A DNA stretch of 64,000 nt from assembly GCA_019096195.1 (NCBI GenBank), contig JAGTXK010000226.1, forward strand, positions 62,001 to 126,000. Direction: 5' to 3'. Positions 1 to 13,800 of the stretch are shown here, in pieces. A program made the translations under genes and the position numbers. This DNA comes from Boletus sp. NGJ. Lineage: Eukaryota > Basidiomycota > Agaricomycetes > Boletales > Boletaceae. Under the pieces are notes generated by a model. It ran no database searches. It saw only the letters and a list, made by a program, of their open reading frames with translations, and was not told where the DNA came from. The stretch's first letter is position 1. Each line of letters opens with the position of its first letter.

Positions 1-3000
1 CTGCGGACGAGGCTGAATCCTTCTGAACCGTGGCGACAGGTAGGGTCGTGGACTGCTCAGGAGAAGACTCGATGGCTTTATCAGTGGGCTTGCGTCCTTC
101 ATCCTCGTCACCACCTTCATCATCAGCCTCACTCAAACTGTCAGAGATGTCGGATTCGTCCTTGATAGCATCTTTGATGCTTTCCAGTACTTCTACCGTC
201 GCACGAGAAGATGCAACTGGGCGTACTTTGCGTCCACGGATGACAGCATACCGTCGATTAGCCCTCTCACTCTCCCGACCGATACGTTCAAAATGTCTCG
301 CAATGTTCGAAACCTTCGTCCCAGCCCCCTGGGGAGGTCGCCTGAACGTTGGCTTCGACGCACCACTCGACGTGGATCGTTGTTGGGGTACATCCCTCCC
401 CAACCCTCTGGAAGATGTTTTCCCCCTCACTGTCCGTGCTTGGGGTGGAAGTAACAATTTCCCATTGGGTAGTGGAGACGGGGGTTCACCAATCACTCTT
501 GAACCTCTTTTATCTGGGGATGTCGTTCTGGAGGGAGCTAGAGAATCAATAGATGATCCTCCCGGCATTCTCGTCGTATATGATCCTTGCCCTCCCAGGG
601 ACCTCCTAAATCTCGGTGCTGCATTCGCTGCGTACCCAGATTCGAAATCAGATGTAGAAGGCTTCTTGGCGACTTCGTGTCTGTGTCTCCCACGAATGGC
701 ATTGCGCGGTAAAAGAGGCCCTGACATTTTTGCGTTCGACAACGTTGTAGTGAGGTCTTCCTGCTCACTCTCAGAAATAGGAGGAACGGGGGCAAGTGCA
801 GTCTTGGCAAGTTCCTCGACACCGGTAGCAGGGATAAAGTCTTGGTAGCGCGCAACAAGTTCTGCGACACTGGGGTGTTGTGATGTACGGCGAGGGAGGC
901 GAGAGACACGGGGAGGGGGACGATCAATTTCGGGTTCGCTTTGTTCAGCCTGCGCTGCCTGTAACCTGATCAATTGCTCGTTGCGGAGATGACGTGATTT
1001 CTAGACGTACCTGCTTACCACGGCGAACCTGGGATAACACCGGTTCCTCTTTCGAGGCTCCGATAGTCGAGTCACTATCCGGGTCTGACCTTTTTGGAGA
1101 CGTCAGATCTACGGTTGGTGCACTAGGTGCTTCCTCGTCACTTCTCAAAGGGGCCACTTTCTCCACAGGTTTCTCCGGATGTGTTTCCAGCTCTGCCTCC
1201 GACGCCTCTGATGCACTCGAGACTAACGAATCGCTCGTGATCCGTCTCCTACCCGGTCCGCCTTCCTCCGCCTCCGACACACTTGCGGAAGGCATATGCG
1301 ACTCGCCGAATGGACTCGAAACTTCGTTCCGTTTCGGCCACATCACCCGCATAGAGTTGAACGCAGACACTCGGCGTCCACTCTTTTCAATATTCCGCGG
1401 CTTGGGAAGCTTGTCAAAGTCGGACTGCCAAGCAACGATGCGGTCCTGTCTAAATGAACGGACTTGGTTGAGAGCAAGCGTGTCCATAGGTGAAGACTCC
1501 TGATAGACCTTGTTAATAAGCTGGGTGATCTCCTGTCGCTCCGCCTCCGCACGTGAGATGAGATTGTTGACGTCTGCCGTGAGCTTCGCGTCGTGTTCTT
1601 CTTCGCCAGTAGCAGCATCGATGTTGATAAGTTTGAGGTCATCAACGAGCGCAGTATACCATGCTATATTCCGCCTATGCAGCCTCTCAAAGTCAGCATT
1701 CTTCAGCTCGAGCTGGATTTCGGGGCGTATACGGATGCGCATCGCAGGGTAAACAATCTCGTGCAGCGTCACGGGGTCTGCTTGGAAGCGCACAGTCATC
1801 CCCCTTGTAGCGAAATATCTGATGTGGTGCTGGTAAATATTGTGTTGACACCCAGCACCTTGTACGAGCTGGACGTCCGCAGGATAAAAGTGAAGTTCGA
1901 GGAACTTGGCAAACGAATATCGTTGCATCTCCTCAGAAATAGGTATGAATGGTGTTGCCGACCCGCAGACCCGACATGCGCTCCAAGTAGTGATCATATC
2001 TGGGGCAGGGCGAATATTCCTCGCTTTGATTTGTCCATCCCATTGTTCGACAGCTACAGCCAGTCTCGTGTCATTGTGCACGAACACTTGACAATGCCGT
2101 GCAAGAGGTTGGTTACACCCTTTCCCTGCACACACCGCTTTGGGGTCAAGAAACTGCACTAGCGTATCATTCACGGCTTTTTCAATGAACTGGCCAAGTG
2201 TGCAATCGTTTTCGCCGTAAAATGTGATGTAGTGCAAACCGGGGGCGAAGCATGCACGTCGGATCCCAAATTCTTCGATAGGAACCGTGTATCGCCATAG
2301 AACAATGCATTGGTATTTCTCGACGACGAGATCGTCCGCGTTCTTGCGTAAATACCACTCCCAGATTCGACGGTGCTCTTCATAACGATACTTAACGAGG
2401 CTGAGCTGAGATTCCAGAGCAATATCTGCCGTAGTTTTCAAGGGCGCGGGTTCGACATCCGGAAGACCTGCCATGTTGATGGGGTGAGGAGAGACAACGA
2501 ATGGGGACCCGGGCAAAACAATGCCGGAAGTATGAGGTTGAGGGTCGAAGTAGTCTTTCGGATCTTCGACCTGAAGGTGTTTATCAGCTTCAGGCGAAGG
2601 CGTGCGAGGGGGGAGGACAAGGGCTTCGATCTGTGCTTTGACGTCTTCTGTGTCTTGAGTACTGTTGCTCAATCGGATATCCACTGTCTGTCTCTCAGGT
2701 GTCGGCGTTCCAGATGTTGCTTTGTCGACGACCTTAAGCTTGTCAATCTCTCCCTTTTCTCCCCGTCGTACCAGGTCGTCCTCCCAAGCATGCTGAACTC
2801 GCGTAAGCTCCTCGTCCAGCTCCCTCATGCGCAGTATAGGTTGAGGAGGAGGAAATCGTAATGTGGCGGAAACAGAAATGAAGGTCTTGTAATAAGGTTC
2901 AATGGATTGTTGAATACGTTTCGAAAGCCTCAGTCGCTCAGCGTCCGCATCGGGGAGATCTTCCTCGGCCGTATCCTCAATCGACAACTCATCTGCTTTC

Positions 3001-5619
3001 GCCTTTTCCTTGTCCGTGGGGATTGCCAACTGAACCATTGACACTGATGCTGGTACCAACGCCCCAACTCCGATCCCGTTTCCATTCCCATTGGCACCAT
3101 CGACTAGCTGTCCCTGTTTCATCATAACCGCGGGTACGGCTTCCAAAGGTAAGGAAGTCAGTGTGATCACCGAGTCTTTCCAAAGATGCGTCTCCAATTT
3201 CAAGTTTCTGACGATGAAGGTCAAAAACCGTGTGACTTTCTTCACTCTTCTCAGAGTGTCAGAATCCCCGCCCCTTAGGATGATTGTGCAGCCCATGTCA
3301 CGATTGCAGCCTTCAAAACGCATGTAGGTTTTGCGTCGTCCTGGGATAAGAGGGTGGTCGAATGTTTGAACGCGGAAGCGCCCACAATGACCTAAACGTG
3401 GCTCAAGGGCGAGTTTGTCTATGGAGGAGAACACGTCTCCTTGTGTCATACGAGCTACGAATGAGACGGCAGAAGGTTTCACAGCGCGAGCGACGGCGAT
3501 ATTGTGCTGAGCGAGCGTCTCCAATGCAATCCTCGACACGCTCTTCTCGACCATGACGACGTGAGGTCTTAGCGCTGCGATTCTGCTAACTAGGTTGCCG
3601 AGATACTCTTTTTCTTGGCGAAGGATTTGGCCGAAGTGGACATATTGACCCTCGACGCGATGAAATTCAAGAGGAAAAGTGACAAGCATGACGCGCGGGT
3701 TATGTTGCGACCTGAGCATTTGTTTGTGCGCCACGTTCTTTGTGATGACAGCACCGTCGACATATTCCGAATCTGAGGGAGCCCCACCTGGAATCTTCTT
3801 AATCTTGACGTATCGGCGGACATCCATATCCTCGCCTTGGTGATAGGGGACAGCAGTGAAAGTGAGTTCACGGGCAATGCGAAGGGATATTTTAAGCAAG
3901 GTTTCCTCCCATTCTTTAATGTTGGGAATGTTTTCAGTGGTGAGCATTTGACGCAGCATGATGCGGAGATGGAACATGGAAATGAGGTTGAGTTCCTGAG
4001 CATATCTAACATGTCAAGGAAGTCTTAGTGGAGAACTCGATAGTGTTGAATAGTCAACTCACGCAGTGGAATCGCGTCTCGTTCGCCATCCCTCAACATT
4101 TGGGAAGTTATCCAGTCGACTCTGTACCCTGCTCCTAATGAAAGGGGTCGTGCCATCAAAATCCCCGAAACTATTAAATCTGGACCTCATCGCCCCATAT
4201 GTCACCGGACTGTCTGGGCTGGGAAAATGGTCTGGGGAGCTCAAAGGAAACTGAATCGTGCTCATCGCAGACCTATCGACGTTCACTGGAACAGTGACCG
4301 GAAAATCAACAGGCGTCTTGGCTCGAGGGGCCGTAGCAGGCGGTGTATAAGCTTGATTCTGCTGTTGACCGAGCGTAGTGGGGTCCTTCTCGTCCTCTGC
4401 GAGATTTCTGCGGAAGGGTGCGGTGGAGTCGCGAACAGGCTCCCAATCGAGAGGGGAGTTGGATGCGGTGTCCTCAAAGGAAGAGGGGAAGCGTTTTGTT
4501 TCCGCGATAGAATATAAATTGAAGGGCTCATCCGTACGCCCAAATAACTGTGATGCCGCGAAGGGAGATTGAGGATGATGGCCTAAGCCGAGGGTAAAGT
4601 TATCTGAACCGAGCTGGTGGGCGGGGAAAGGCGATGTGGTTGACGAGACGACAGAACGATGGTCGTCGTCCTCATCTTCATCTACCTTGGCAAGTTTATC
4701 GAGACAAAGGTTGCATACTCGCACCATGCCATCGTGACCGAAGCGAGAACCTTTGATGATATTGGAGGCACAGCGGGAACAGAATATTTGCCCTGGAAAG
4801 GCTTAGAAAAAAAAATGGAACAGTATGAGTGATATTTAGGACTTGCCACATATCCGGCAATGATGCTTTCGTCGCCATGTTGTGAAGACGCTCTTGCAAT
4901 CATAACATTCCTTTGCATTCTCGTCGTCCATCCAATAATCGCGGGACAAGCCTATTGAATGCAATCAGCGAGAATCAAGGGGTGATGTTGATCTTCAACA
5001 TGCCTTCTCCGCGTATTCTGCGAATCACCTTTGAGACAGAAGCAGACCGATTGTGAGAAGCAGAAGTGCGTATACTGCGAGCGTCATCTTGAATCGGAAA
5101 CCCAGGGATGGACGTTCCGATTGCGCCACCATCTGGAACCTCGTAGAATGGGGGACCATGGCCACCGCGAGAGGGGGAGCGGTCGGGATCGTGGCCGAAC
5201 GAGGGTGCCTCGAAGACGACGGGGGTAAGTGAAACGAGAGGCGGGGCGGGGATGGCAGAGACGAGTTTGAGCGAGACTGGGCGCTGGTCGGAAGAGGGCC
5301 TAGAGGAGAAGGAGGAAAGATTATTGTGTGCGAGAGTTGCGGAGGGACGTCGCTGGTCATTGTCTGGGATGGACTGGGGACCGGGAAGAGTGGGTGCGGG
5401 GGATGCGACAACGAGGGGGGTTGCAAAGCTGCTCTTCATGCGGGAGAAAAGGGACGTGACGAGCGCATACGAGGACTGGTCGTTCTCGTCCTCCTCCAAG
5501 AACGGATTGAACGACGTCAGACTGGTCATGTCGTCGCCCACTTTGGTGCTACTCCGTGACCTGCCTGGGGCCACGCTGTGAGTGCTCTGCACCGGCGAGT
5601 AAAGCAGCGGCGACTCCAT
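1..5619 (-). CDS. FAB1: FAB1/PIKfyve: 1-phosphatidylinositol-3-phosphate 5-kinase (C-terminus off window)
   Basis: Makes PI(3,5)P2 from PI3P on endosome and vacuole membranes. The start at 5619 opens a Ser/Pro-rich N-terminus. A FYVE zinc finger follows at about 4940-4690, with the WxxD motif (YWMDDEN), the basic RRKHHCRICG core and later CSRCAS and CNLC cysteine pairs; an intron lies inside the finger after CRIC. After a disordered linker (4690-4060) comes the CCT/TCP1-like domain at about 3975-3100, including MVEKSVSR, GRFRVQTF and GCTIILRGG. The cysteine-rich middle segment lies at about 2500-1600 (CTLGQFIE and CRVCGSATPF, with the H-F-YP pattern). Most of the kinase domain would lie left of base 1, so the gene is cut by the window edge rather than broken. 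LTV1 ends only 111 bp upstream on the same strand. The identity is secure from domain order. Confidence 0.95.
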
Positions 5620-5729
5620 CGTCGCGAACGAGCTCGGTGCTTCAGGATAACGAGCCCGAGCTTGAAGTTGTTTCGGTTCCCGCGCGTCTTGCCTCCCTGC
5701 CTCTTATGGGTAACAATGGTTTCTACAGA

Positions 5730-7593
5730 CTACAGTTTCCGTACCCTACTCATATTTGTCTTGTTAGACAGCCCCTGTGTCTGCTGCTTAATTTCCGAAT
5801 TGAACTGCTCTTTCATTGTCTTCTTGTCTGCACGCCGTGCCTGCCGCTCTGCCTTGACAGCTTGTTTGCGTGACCTTTTCTCCTCTTTCGACTCATCTCG
5901 GGGGCGACTGATGACGGTCTGTTTGATGACTTAGAAGGAGCGCGAATTAGCATCGCTCATCGCGACTCATTGACTTGCATACCTTGTTTCACCTGTTCGT
6001 CCTCTAGCGTTTGCCTCCCGCCGTTCGCGGCACTAGGCAGTCCCGTGCGTGAATTAAGCTTGATCTTCGATACAGTTTGCGACGACCGTGCTCGAATTAT
6101 GCGTGGATGATTTTCCAGATTGGAGTACGTCGCTAGGATCCGTCAGTACGTCGCATCCTACCCTAGCACCCAGTCCACCTACTCAGAATAGTTTCGCAGT
6201 CCCACCGGTCCTCTTTCTGTTTTGCATCGTAGGCTCTGAACAATTCATCGTCGTCCAACTCTTTTTCATCGTCTTCCCCCGTCGCAACTATCCTCACCCT
6301 TTCATCTTGTCCCAACGCACGTCTAAGCGTCTCCAGCTTATCCGCACCGGACTCCCCAGAGAGAGCGGGCTTCAGTTTTCGTCCAAGAAACTCGTACCTG
6401 CCCATAAATTCGTCCACCATCTCAGCATAGTCTTCCCGAGATGTTATTAGATCCGGGGCAGAGGAAGAAGACAACGAAGAGCTAGTCGACGCTGATTCCG
6501 GTTCATCGTTGTCCAATGCGTCCTCATCCAAGCCGTACTCTTTCGCAATCAGCTGGAGGTGACAAGATCATTCAAATATCATCAATGGAGAACGCGAGAA
6601 TGTACGTACTTGGTCAAAACGTTCATCAAGTGTAAGTAAAGCCTCCGTGCGGTACACCGAGGAGCTACTCATGCTGTACCCCGATGCATCCGACGTACCC
6701 TTTCGTCTACGTTTACCACCGATCACCGGGAGCTTTGGCAGGTTGCCAACTGTATCGCCGCCTTCAGAGTAAACGTCCTCGTCGGAATCAGGCGGTGGTG
6801 GCGCATTCTCTTTCTCCTTTTTGAATTTTGCAAACCTCGCCTCCCAACTCTCATCCTCACCTCCTCCTCCTGTATTGCTCCCTGCCTGAGGGGGTCCATA
6901 TTCATAGAACTCATAGTCACTTTCTTCTTCACCATCCCGTTCACCATCACAGACCAGTTCCATAAAAAAACCGTCTTGTACTTCATCGTCCACGAATGCA
7001 TCGTCTTCAAGGGCGTCGAGTGCCTGCCTGAGGTGAGGATCCATGTCTGGCTGAAACCCGGCGATCGAGGATGGCACGGCTTCTTGTGTCTCAAAGTTTC
7101 TGGGCATCTCTGTCTTTGAGGGCAATGCATCTGTGGGTAGGTCTTGGACCGACAATTGGACGTCTGAACTTGACTTTCCCTTTCCCCTTGATCTAAATTT
7201 GTTTTGAGATTGCGGTGCTTCGATGAGAATACTTTCTACACATTCTTCTTCTGTCCCCGTCGCACGGAGATGTTGCATGTAGTCGTACTCTGTATCATCA
7301 AAGTAGATGCCATAGAGGGCTGCCTCTCCGACATTGGCACGGACATCATGTTCGATGACCTCTGGAGCGAGGATAGCCTCTAGGTCAGCGCGGGTTTTTC
7401 CCTGTGTGGTCTCGCGTCGGGAATACAAAGAGAAGGGCAAAGAGAGACAGACCTTTTTGTCGTTTGCTCTCACAAAGGCTTTTAACACGTGCTGTGAGGC
7501 ATCGGGGTCATGAATAAGAGGATCTCTTTGTGATCTGTGGACAAGCTGAAAGTGCTTTGCTCCTGGCTGTCTGAATATTGATCTTGGAGGCAT
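5730..7593 (-). CDS. LTV1: LTV1: pre-40S ribosome assembly and export factor
   Basis: Ltv1 joins the pre-40S particle and must be phosphorylated and released before the small subunit matures. The ATG at 7593 (MPPRSIFRQPGAKHFQ) is used; a GTG three codons upstream is not a eukaryotic start. Family motifs seen: QLVHRSQRDPL and DASQHVL at the N-terminus, the hallmark FDDTEYDYMQHLR at about 7310-7260, acidic stretches, and near the C-terminus TYSNLENHPR (across an intron near 6150-6195) followed by a basic tail that ends MSRVRKL at 5730. I traced the last exons by splicing: one intron joins ETIL to TTYSNLENH, another lies at about 5936-5988. The gene looks complete. It is head-to-head with TAF2 over about 250 bp and in tandem with FAB1. 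Confidence 0.94.
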
Positions 7594-7842
7594 CGTTGGC
7601 ACTGGTCAGGTTTGTCGGATGGACGACTCGGATCTGATAGAAATTAGCACAGCCACTGAGCTTACATAATGGTTTGTCGGTTGGTCCTGTGGTGAATGAA
7701 TCCCACCCCAAGCTCGCTGCTCGCCGTCGGTGTCGGCACGACGCATTGACCGACTTTGCTCTTCGTTCCTTACCTTGACATCGTACGCCCAACTCTACCA
7801 ACTAATTTCGCGTCCGCTCGAATCCACTGCGCAACGTCAAGG
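7594..7842. promoter_or_regulatory. Shared LTV1/TAF2 divergent promoter region
   Basis: These 249 bp separate the ATG of LTV1 (leftward) from the proposed ATG of TAF2 (rightward). Both are constitutive genes (ribosome assembly and general transcription), so a bidirectional promoter is likely. No clear TATA box is visible. Confidence 0.45.
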
Positions 7843-10800
7843 ATGCAACGCGAGCACACCCGTCGTGGCTTCTCCATATAAGCATCCTTTTTTTTATCTT
7901 CCGTGCCCACCCAGACTGACGCTTCTGCGCGTCTCTACTAGCCACCAAAAGGTCGTCTTGGAAATTGACTTCTCGGGTTCGCTTTGGGTGTGTCGCCTTA
8001 CCTTTGCACCCCTCAACAAGCACTACTCACCGCAGCAACGACCCCTTCTCACCTCCAGGGATACACCGAAATTACCGTTGTACCAAACAATGCAAACCTT
8101 CGCACCATTCATCTTCATTCTAGACAGTGCAGTATGTAGCTCTTTCTGCACTTTCCGTCGTTCCCTCCGTTTGATTCCTGAAATTTCCAAGCGATCCACT
8201 CAGTCACAGTTGCATCCCACCAAGCCGAATTTGTCCATCATGATCCGCTCGCACACATCAATATTTCTACACCGCAGGATTGCCATACATACCCGGAACT
8301 CAAGCGAAAGCTTTATTCCGCACTCGCAGAGGGAGATGAAGGAGAGTTATCAATCGCTATCCCAAAAGAGGTTTCCTTGAGACAATCCGGACATTCCATG
8401 GCAAATGGAGTGTCCAGCGAAGGTGAACACCTCCCTCGTCTCTTATTTTTCTTGCCGGAGTGCTCAATTAGAGGTGACATAAACAGTTGCGACCCCCGAG
8501 CCACAAACCCCTGGCCCTTCACAGACTCCAGCTCCAGGACCAGAGTTCATGCCTATCGTCATTCGCATCGGATATAGCCTCCGAAATCCTGTAGATGGTA
8601 TACAGTTTGTGCTACCCACGGACGCGTATCCATATGTAAGTGTGTCCAACGGGTACATACACTCGTCGAGATCCTCATCTATCGCAGCGTATTCCTCATG
8701 CATACACTATTCCTTCCTCTCCCGATGCTGCGAGATGTTGGGTCCCTTGTGTCGACAACTTTTGGGAAAAGTGTACTTGGGAATTCGAGTTTGTTGTTCC
8801 GAGGTACCTGGAGGAGCCCGACTTGACGCAACGGGATGAGGATGGCGAGTATAGCGAGCGACAGGAGGCCATGCCCACTGTGGTTGTCTGCAGCGGAGAC
8901 CTCGTGGAACAGGCATGTCTTCATTCGGTACTATCCTGCTCTACACTCACTGTCCCATGCTAGATTGCTCATCCTAATAACTCTAATAAGACCATCTTCC
9001 TCTTTTCACAAACGGTCTTGACGTCGGTACAACATGTCGCCTTCGCTGCAGGGCCTTTCCATGTCTATTCGATCACTGCAGATTCTTCAGAAGAGGCATC
9101 AGGTGTGACGCAGCCGCTCATGCATGCGTTCTGTTTGCCTGGTCAAGAATCTATGCTGCACATCTCGACGTCATTTTTGCGTTCGGCGATGAACTTCTAT
9201 AGCACGGACTTCGGCTCGTACCCATTTGGTTCATTCAAGGTGGTCGCTGTCGACGAAATGCCAGTTCAACGATTCGATAGTGCGACTCTTTCGTTGGTCA
9301 CTGTCGATCTCCTGCACGGGGAAGATGCCATTGAGCAAGTAATTGAGACCAGACAAGCACTCAGTCACAGTCTTGCATGTCAATGGATGGGTATCAATAT
9401 TCAACCCAAGGCATGGTCCGATATCTGGCTCGTCAACGGGCTTGCTCTCTATATCACAGGTCTCTTCATCCGCAAATTACTTGGTAATAACGAGTACCGC
9501 TACCGGTTGAAGCGAGACATGCAACGTGTCGTCGAATGGGATAACGGTTCGATGCCGCCGATTTGTCAACCCCAACATCTCGACCCCTCCGACGCTGCTA
9601 CGCTTCCATTCGTCAACCTGAAGGCACCACTTGTGCTTCACATTCTCGATCGACGACTTGGGAAGTCTGGTACATCGCTTGGCCTATCTCGTGTTCTTCC
9701 GAAGATCTTTCTGTCTGCGATCAGTGGCGAGCTACCGAATAATTGCCTCTCAACCCATTCCTTTCTTCGTACTTGCAGGAAGGTGAGCGGTATCGATCTG
9801 CGCTCATTTGCCGAGCAGTGGATATACGGGAGTGGCTGTCCCGCATTCGGATTCTCTGCGTCATTTAACCGGAAAAAGATGGCCGTGGAAATTACCATGC
9901 GACAGGAGGCTCCTGCCCACAGAGCTCTCGAACACAACGAAGTATCGAAATTGCTTTTTAAGCCTGTTTCGTTCTTTGAGGTACGTCTTCGCCTCAGTAT
10001 GTGGGTACCTAGGTACCTGCATCTTACTATCATTAACAGGGCCAAATGACTGTTCGCATACATGAAGCTGATGGGACGCCTTACGAACATGTGCTTGACA
10101 TTAGGTCTCCGTTCAAGCGCTACGAGGTGCCCTTCAACACAAAGTACAAGCGTATCCGTCGAAATACTAAACGCTACCTCGCCCGCCAAGCAGCCGCACA
10201 AGCAGCAGCAGAAGGTGATGCCGAAGCTGCTGAGGCTATGGGCCTCATCGACATGGGATTTGGGCTAGAGATTTGGGAGAAAGAGAAGGAACGTGAGATC
10301 TGGAAAGTGGCTGATTGGACGGAAGAGGACGAACAGGTTATGTCCGGTGCCACGTACGAATGGATCCGAATGGACGCCGATTTTGAATGGATTGCTGCCA
10401 TTGCATTCGAACAACCAGATTTCATGTGGGTCTCTCAGCTGCAACGTGATAGAGATGTCGTCGCTCAGCTCGAGGTGAGTTCATTATGTGTAGTCCCGCG
10501 TCGCGACTGTCTGACTCGACTATAGGCTATCCATGCCCTTGCCAAACAACCAACCGCTATCGTTTCTAGCACGTTTACGAAGACGGTACTCGTCTCTAAT
10601 TATTATTATCGGATACGGTGTGAAGCTGCGGTTGCGCTCGTAAACGTGAGTCGAGAAGATCTTCTTTTCTTCGGGTTGTCGATAACATCGTCGGTAGTGT
10701 GCTATTCGGCGACTTGAATTTTTAGGCCTCTTCCATCTCTTCAAGCTTTTCTTACGTTACTGCTATGAACCCGAAGAAGCGAATCAAGATCTCTTCATAC

Positions 10801-13800
10801 ACAATTTTGTTCCGAAACCAAACGACTTTTCTGACCTTTCGGAGTACTTTGTTCGCAAGGTGCGTTAATACGTGTTTCATCAAGTTCGGACGAGGCTTAT
10901 TGGTGGTGCAGGCGCTTGTTCATGCCATCTCGCAAATACGTTTTGAGAATGGCAAGACTCCCGCGGTAGTGCGACAATTCCTTGTGGATCAGCTGCGGTA
11001 CAATGATAACACAGCGAATCCAGTAGGTGTAACTGAATTCCAAGACAAAGCGTAAGCTCATTTGGTGTCACAGTACTCTGATGCTTTCTACATCTGCACT
11101 CTCATTTCTACTGCGGCGTGTGCCACGGTATCAATTGCTCCGCCAGAGCGTGGTGAACTCCTGAAGGAAGAAGTGCGGTCCGAACATAGTGCCGAGGACG
11201 TCAATCTGCTGAAGCAAGCGGTTGATGAGATCAGCAGGTATCGGAGCATGGATAGGTTAATTCCCTCACCCCACAATGTCGTCACAGTTGCAGCCCTAGA
11301 GGTCAGTGTTCCCGCCCTGCATGCAGTGCGGGTCATTTATACATTGAATTCAGTTTTACCTTCTCTTGACGGCTGCTAATCTGCTTCCGAACGACTTGAG
11401 AGTTTTCTTTCCACTCACTCGGTGCGTGATTTCCATGATTGTAGTCTTATCTTGGTTTGCTAAGCGAGATCAGCGAGGGAAACTACACTCAGGTCCGGAT
11501 CGCTGCCTTTGATGGACTCTTCATGTCTAAATGGTACACGCCTGCCATTATGCGTTATGTTCTGGCGGTAATGGCAAACGACCCTTCGCGGGTTGTCCGG
11601 CGCCATGTGGCCCGATGCGCATGTCAGAGCCTGGCCCTCTTGGTCTCCATGGGCGAGATGAAGAATGGATTGAAAGATTCAGAGTCCTTGCTGATTGAAG
11701 AGGATGGCTCTATACCTCCTCAAGCTAAAGAGGTCAAGAAGAGTGACGTAGACCTCATGATCAAGGTACTCCGCAAAGACCGCGAGATCGGGAAGAATGA
11801 AGTATTGCGCGAATTCTTGATGCCGATCGTACTGTACGTGATTTTTACGCCGCTAGTTTCTGTGACGCGCCGACTTAAGCCACCACAACTTTAGTGCCCC
11901 CGATGTTGACCAAGAAGTTCGATGGGGCGTCATCAAGCTAGCGGACATCGTTCTCAGAGGTGTCGAAGAAACGCCACCTAAAGTCACCATTCACCTTCCC
12001 CCAACTCCTGTGGCAGAACAAGTCCCTCAGCTTCCTCCGGTCAAAGTATTGGCCAAAGTGCAGCGACCGGTCAAGACTGGCGGATTGCCTCAGCGTGCTC
12101 ATGCTGCATCGGCAGCTCCCGCTCCCGCTCCTCCCAAGCTCAAGATCATGCCCAGTGCAGCTCATGCTCCGATGCCATCTGCTGCCACTCCCACTGCTGC
12201 CGCACGTTCTGGAGCTATGCCGCCGCCACCCGTGCCTACGAAAGCCAAGCCGAAGCCAAAGCCCAAACCTACAGGTATCATCAAGCCGCTTCATATTCCC
12301 AAAGCGCAAACGGGTGGAATGAGCTTGAACGACTTGCGTGCTTGTCGCAACGCGCTCAAGAAACTGAAGTTGCACAAGAACGCTATGCTTTTTATGCAGC
12401 CAGTTGACCCTGTACGCGACCATGCACCCAAGTTTGTGTCTCCCCATTTCGTTGTTGATCCATGTAATAATGAGCTTTTGTTAGCTATTACGAGCTGATC
12501 AAAAACCCGATGGATCTAAGTACCATGGGCGCCAAGCTGGCGGAAGGTCATTACAAGGATCGTTTTGCGTTCGAGACCGACTTCCACCTCATGATCACGA
12601 ATGCGAAGCAATACAACGTCGCTGGTAGCTATGCACACACCGAGGCTATATTTCTGGAGACCTTCTTCGAGAAATGTGAGTGGTGGATTCTCAGGTGGTG
12701 TTTGTCACTAAGCAACACGGGGTATCAGTGTGGAATCGCATCAACAAGACTCTTGAGGCTGCCAACAAGGCTGTGGAGCCTGCCCGTGATGAGTTACCAT
12801 CTATTGTAGTCAAAAGATTGCCTCGAAAGCCTGCCCCACAATCGACGCCGCTTTCAACACCAGTGTCGGTACTTCCCCCCGTTAATGCCGAACAGCCTGC
12901 TCCCCGGGCAATCATCAAGCTCAAAGTGGGCGGTGCCCAAGTCAAACCTACGGAAAAAGTTAACGAGAAGCCGGTTGAAAAGCCAGTCGAGAAATCAGCA
13001 CCTAAATTCAAGGCTCGCAAACCCAAGATTCCAGATGAGGCGCCACCACCGTATGTCGACGATGGATCTCACGACCTACTTCAAGAGGTTATCGCGATTG
13101 AACGGGAAAAGGATGAAGAGAAGCGTCAACGCAGGATGGCAGAATCGAACAGGGAATCACCTCCGGCCAAGGCGTCGGGCAGTGGACCACCCGGAAAGCG
13201 TCGAAAACCGAACGTTGAAGATGACGAGGCTGACATTTTGACGTTTGCTACGACTATATCGAGAAAAGATAAGCCGAGCATACCTTCTAGTAATACAAGT
13301 ACGCCAGTCCCCGAGCGACCCCACGCATCCACGCCCAAGGCTGCTCCTGCACCGCCTCCCAAACTCAAGAAGAAGGGACCCGAACCTACGCCAACACCCG
13401 CACCCGTCCCAGAGGCACCGCGGATCTCCGTCAAAGGGAAAGAGCGAGAGGTTACCAACGCTCAGCCTACGCCCTCGAAGCCTCGGGCTGCCCCTGCTAC
13501 CAGTTCACTAAACGAGAAGAAATGTAGAGACGTGCTAAGGGTGATGTCAAAACTCCCCGAGTATCCCATCTTTGCCCAACCAGTGGATCCAGTAAGGGAT
13601 GGTTGCCCCACGTGAGTTTGATCCACCGGTGGAAACACTGAGCGGTATTGACCCATGTCTAGTTACTATGATGAAATTACCCACCCGATGGACTTTGGCA
13701 CTATGGGCCAAAAATTGACGGAAGGCAAATATTCCACGATGGAGGATTTCGTCAAGGACGTCGACCTCGTCTTTAACAATTGTCGCAAATTCAATCCTCC

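Noticed and set aside
994-1503. Open frame opposite FAB1
   Set aside because: Shadow of the real coding frame; low complexity.
7594-7602. Longer LTV1 start three codons upstream
   Set aside because: The codon is GTG; the ATG at 7593 gives the family N-terminus.
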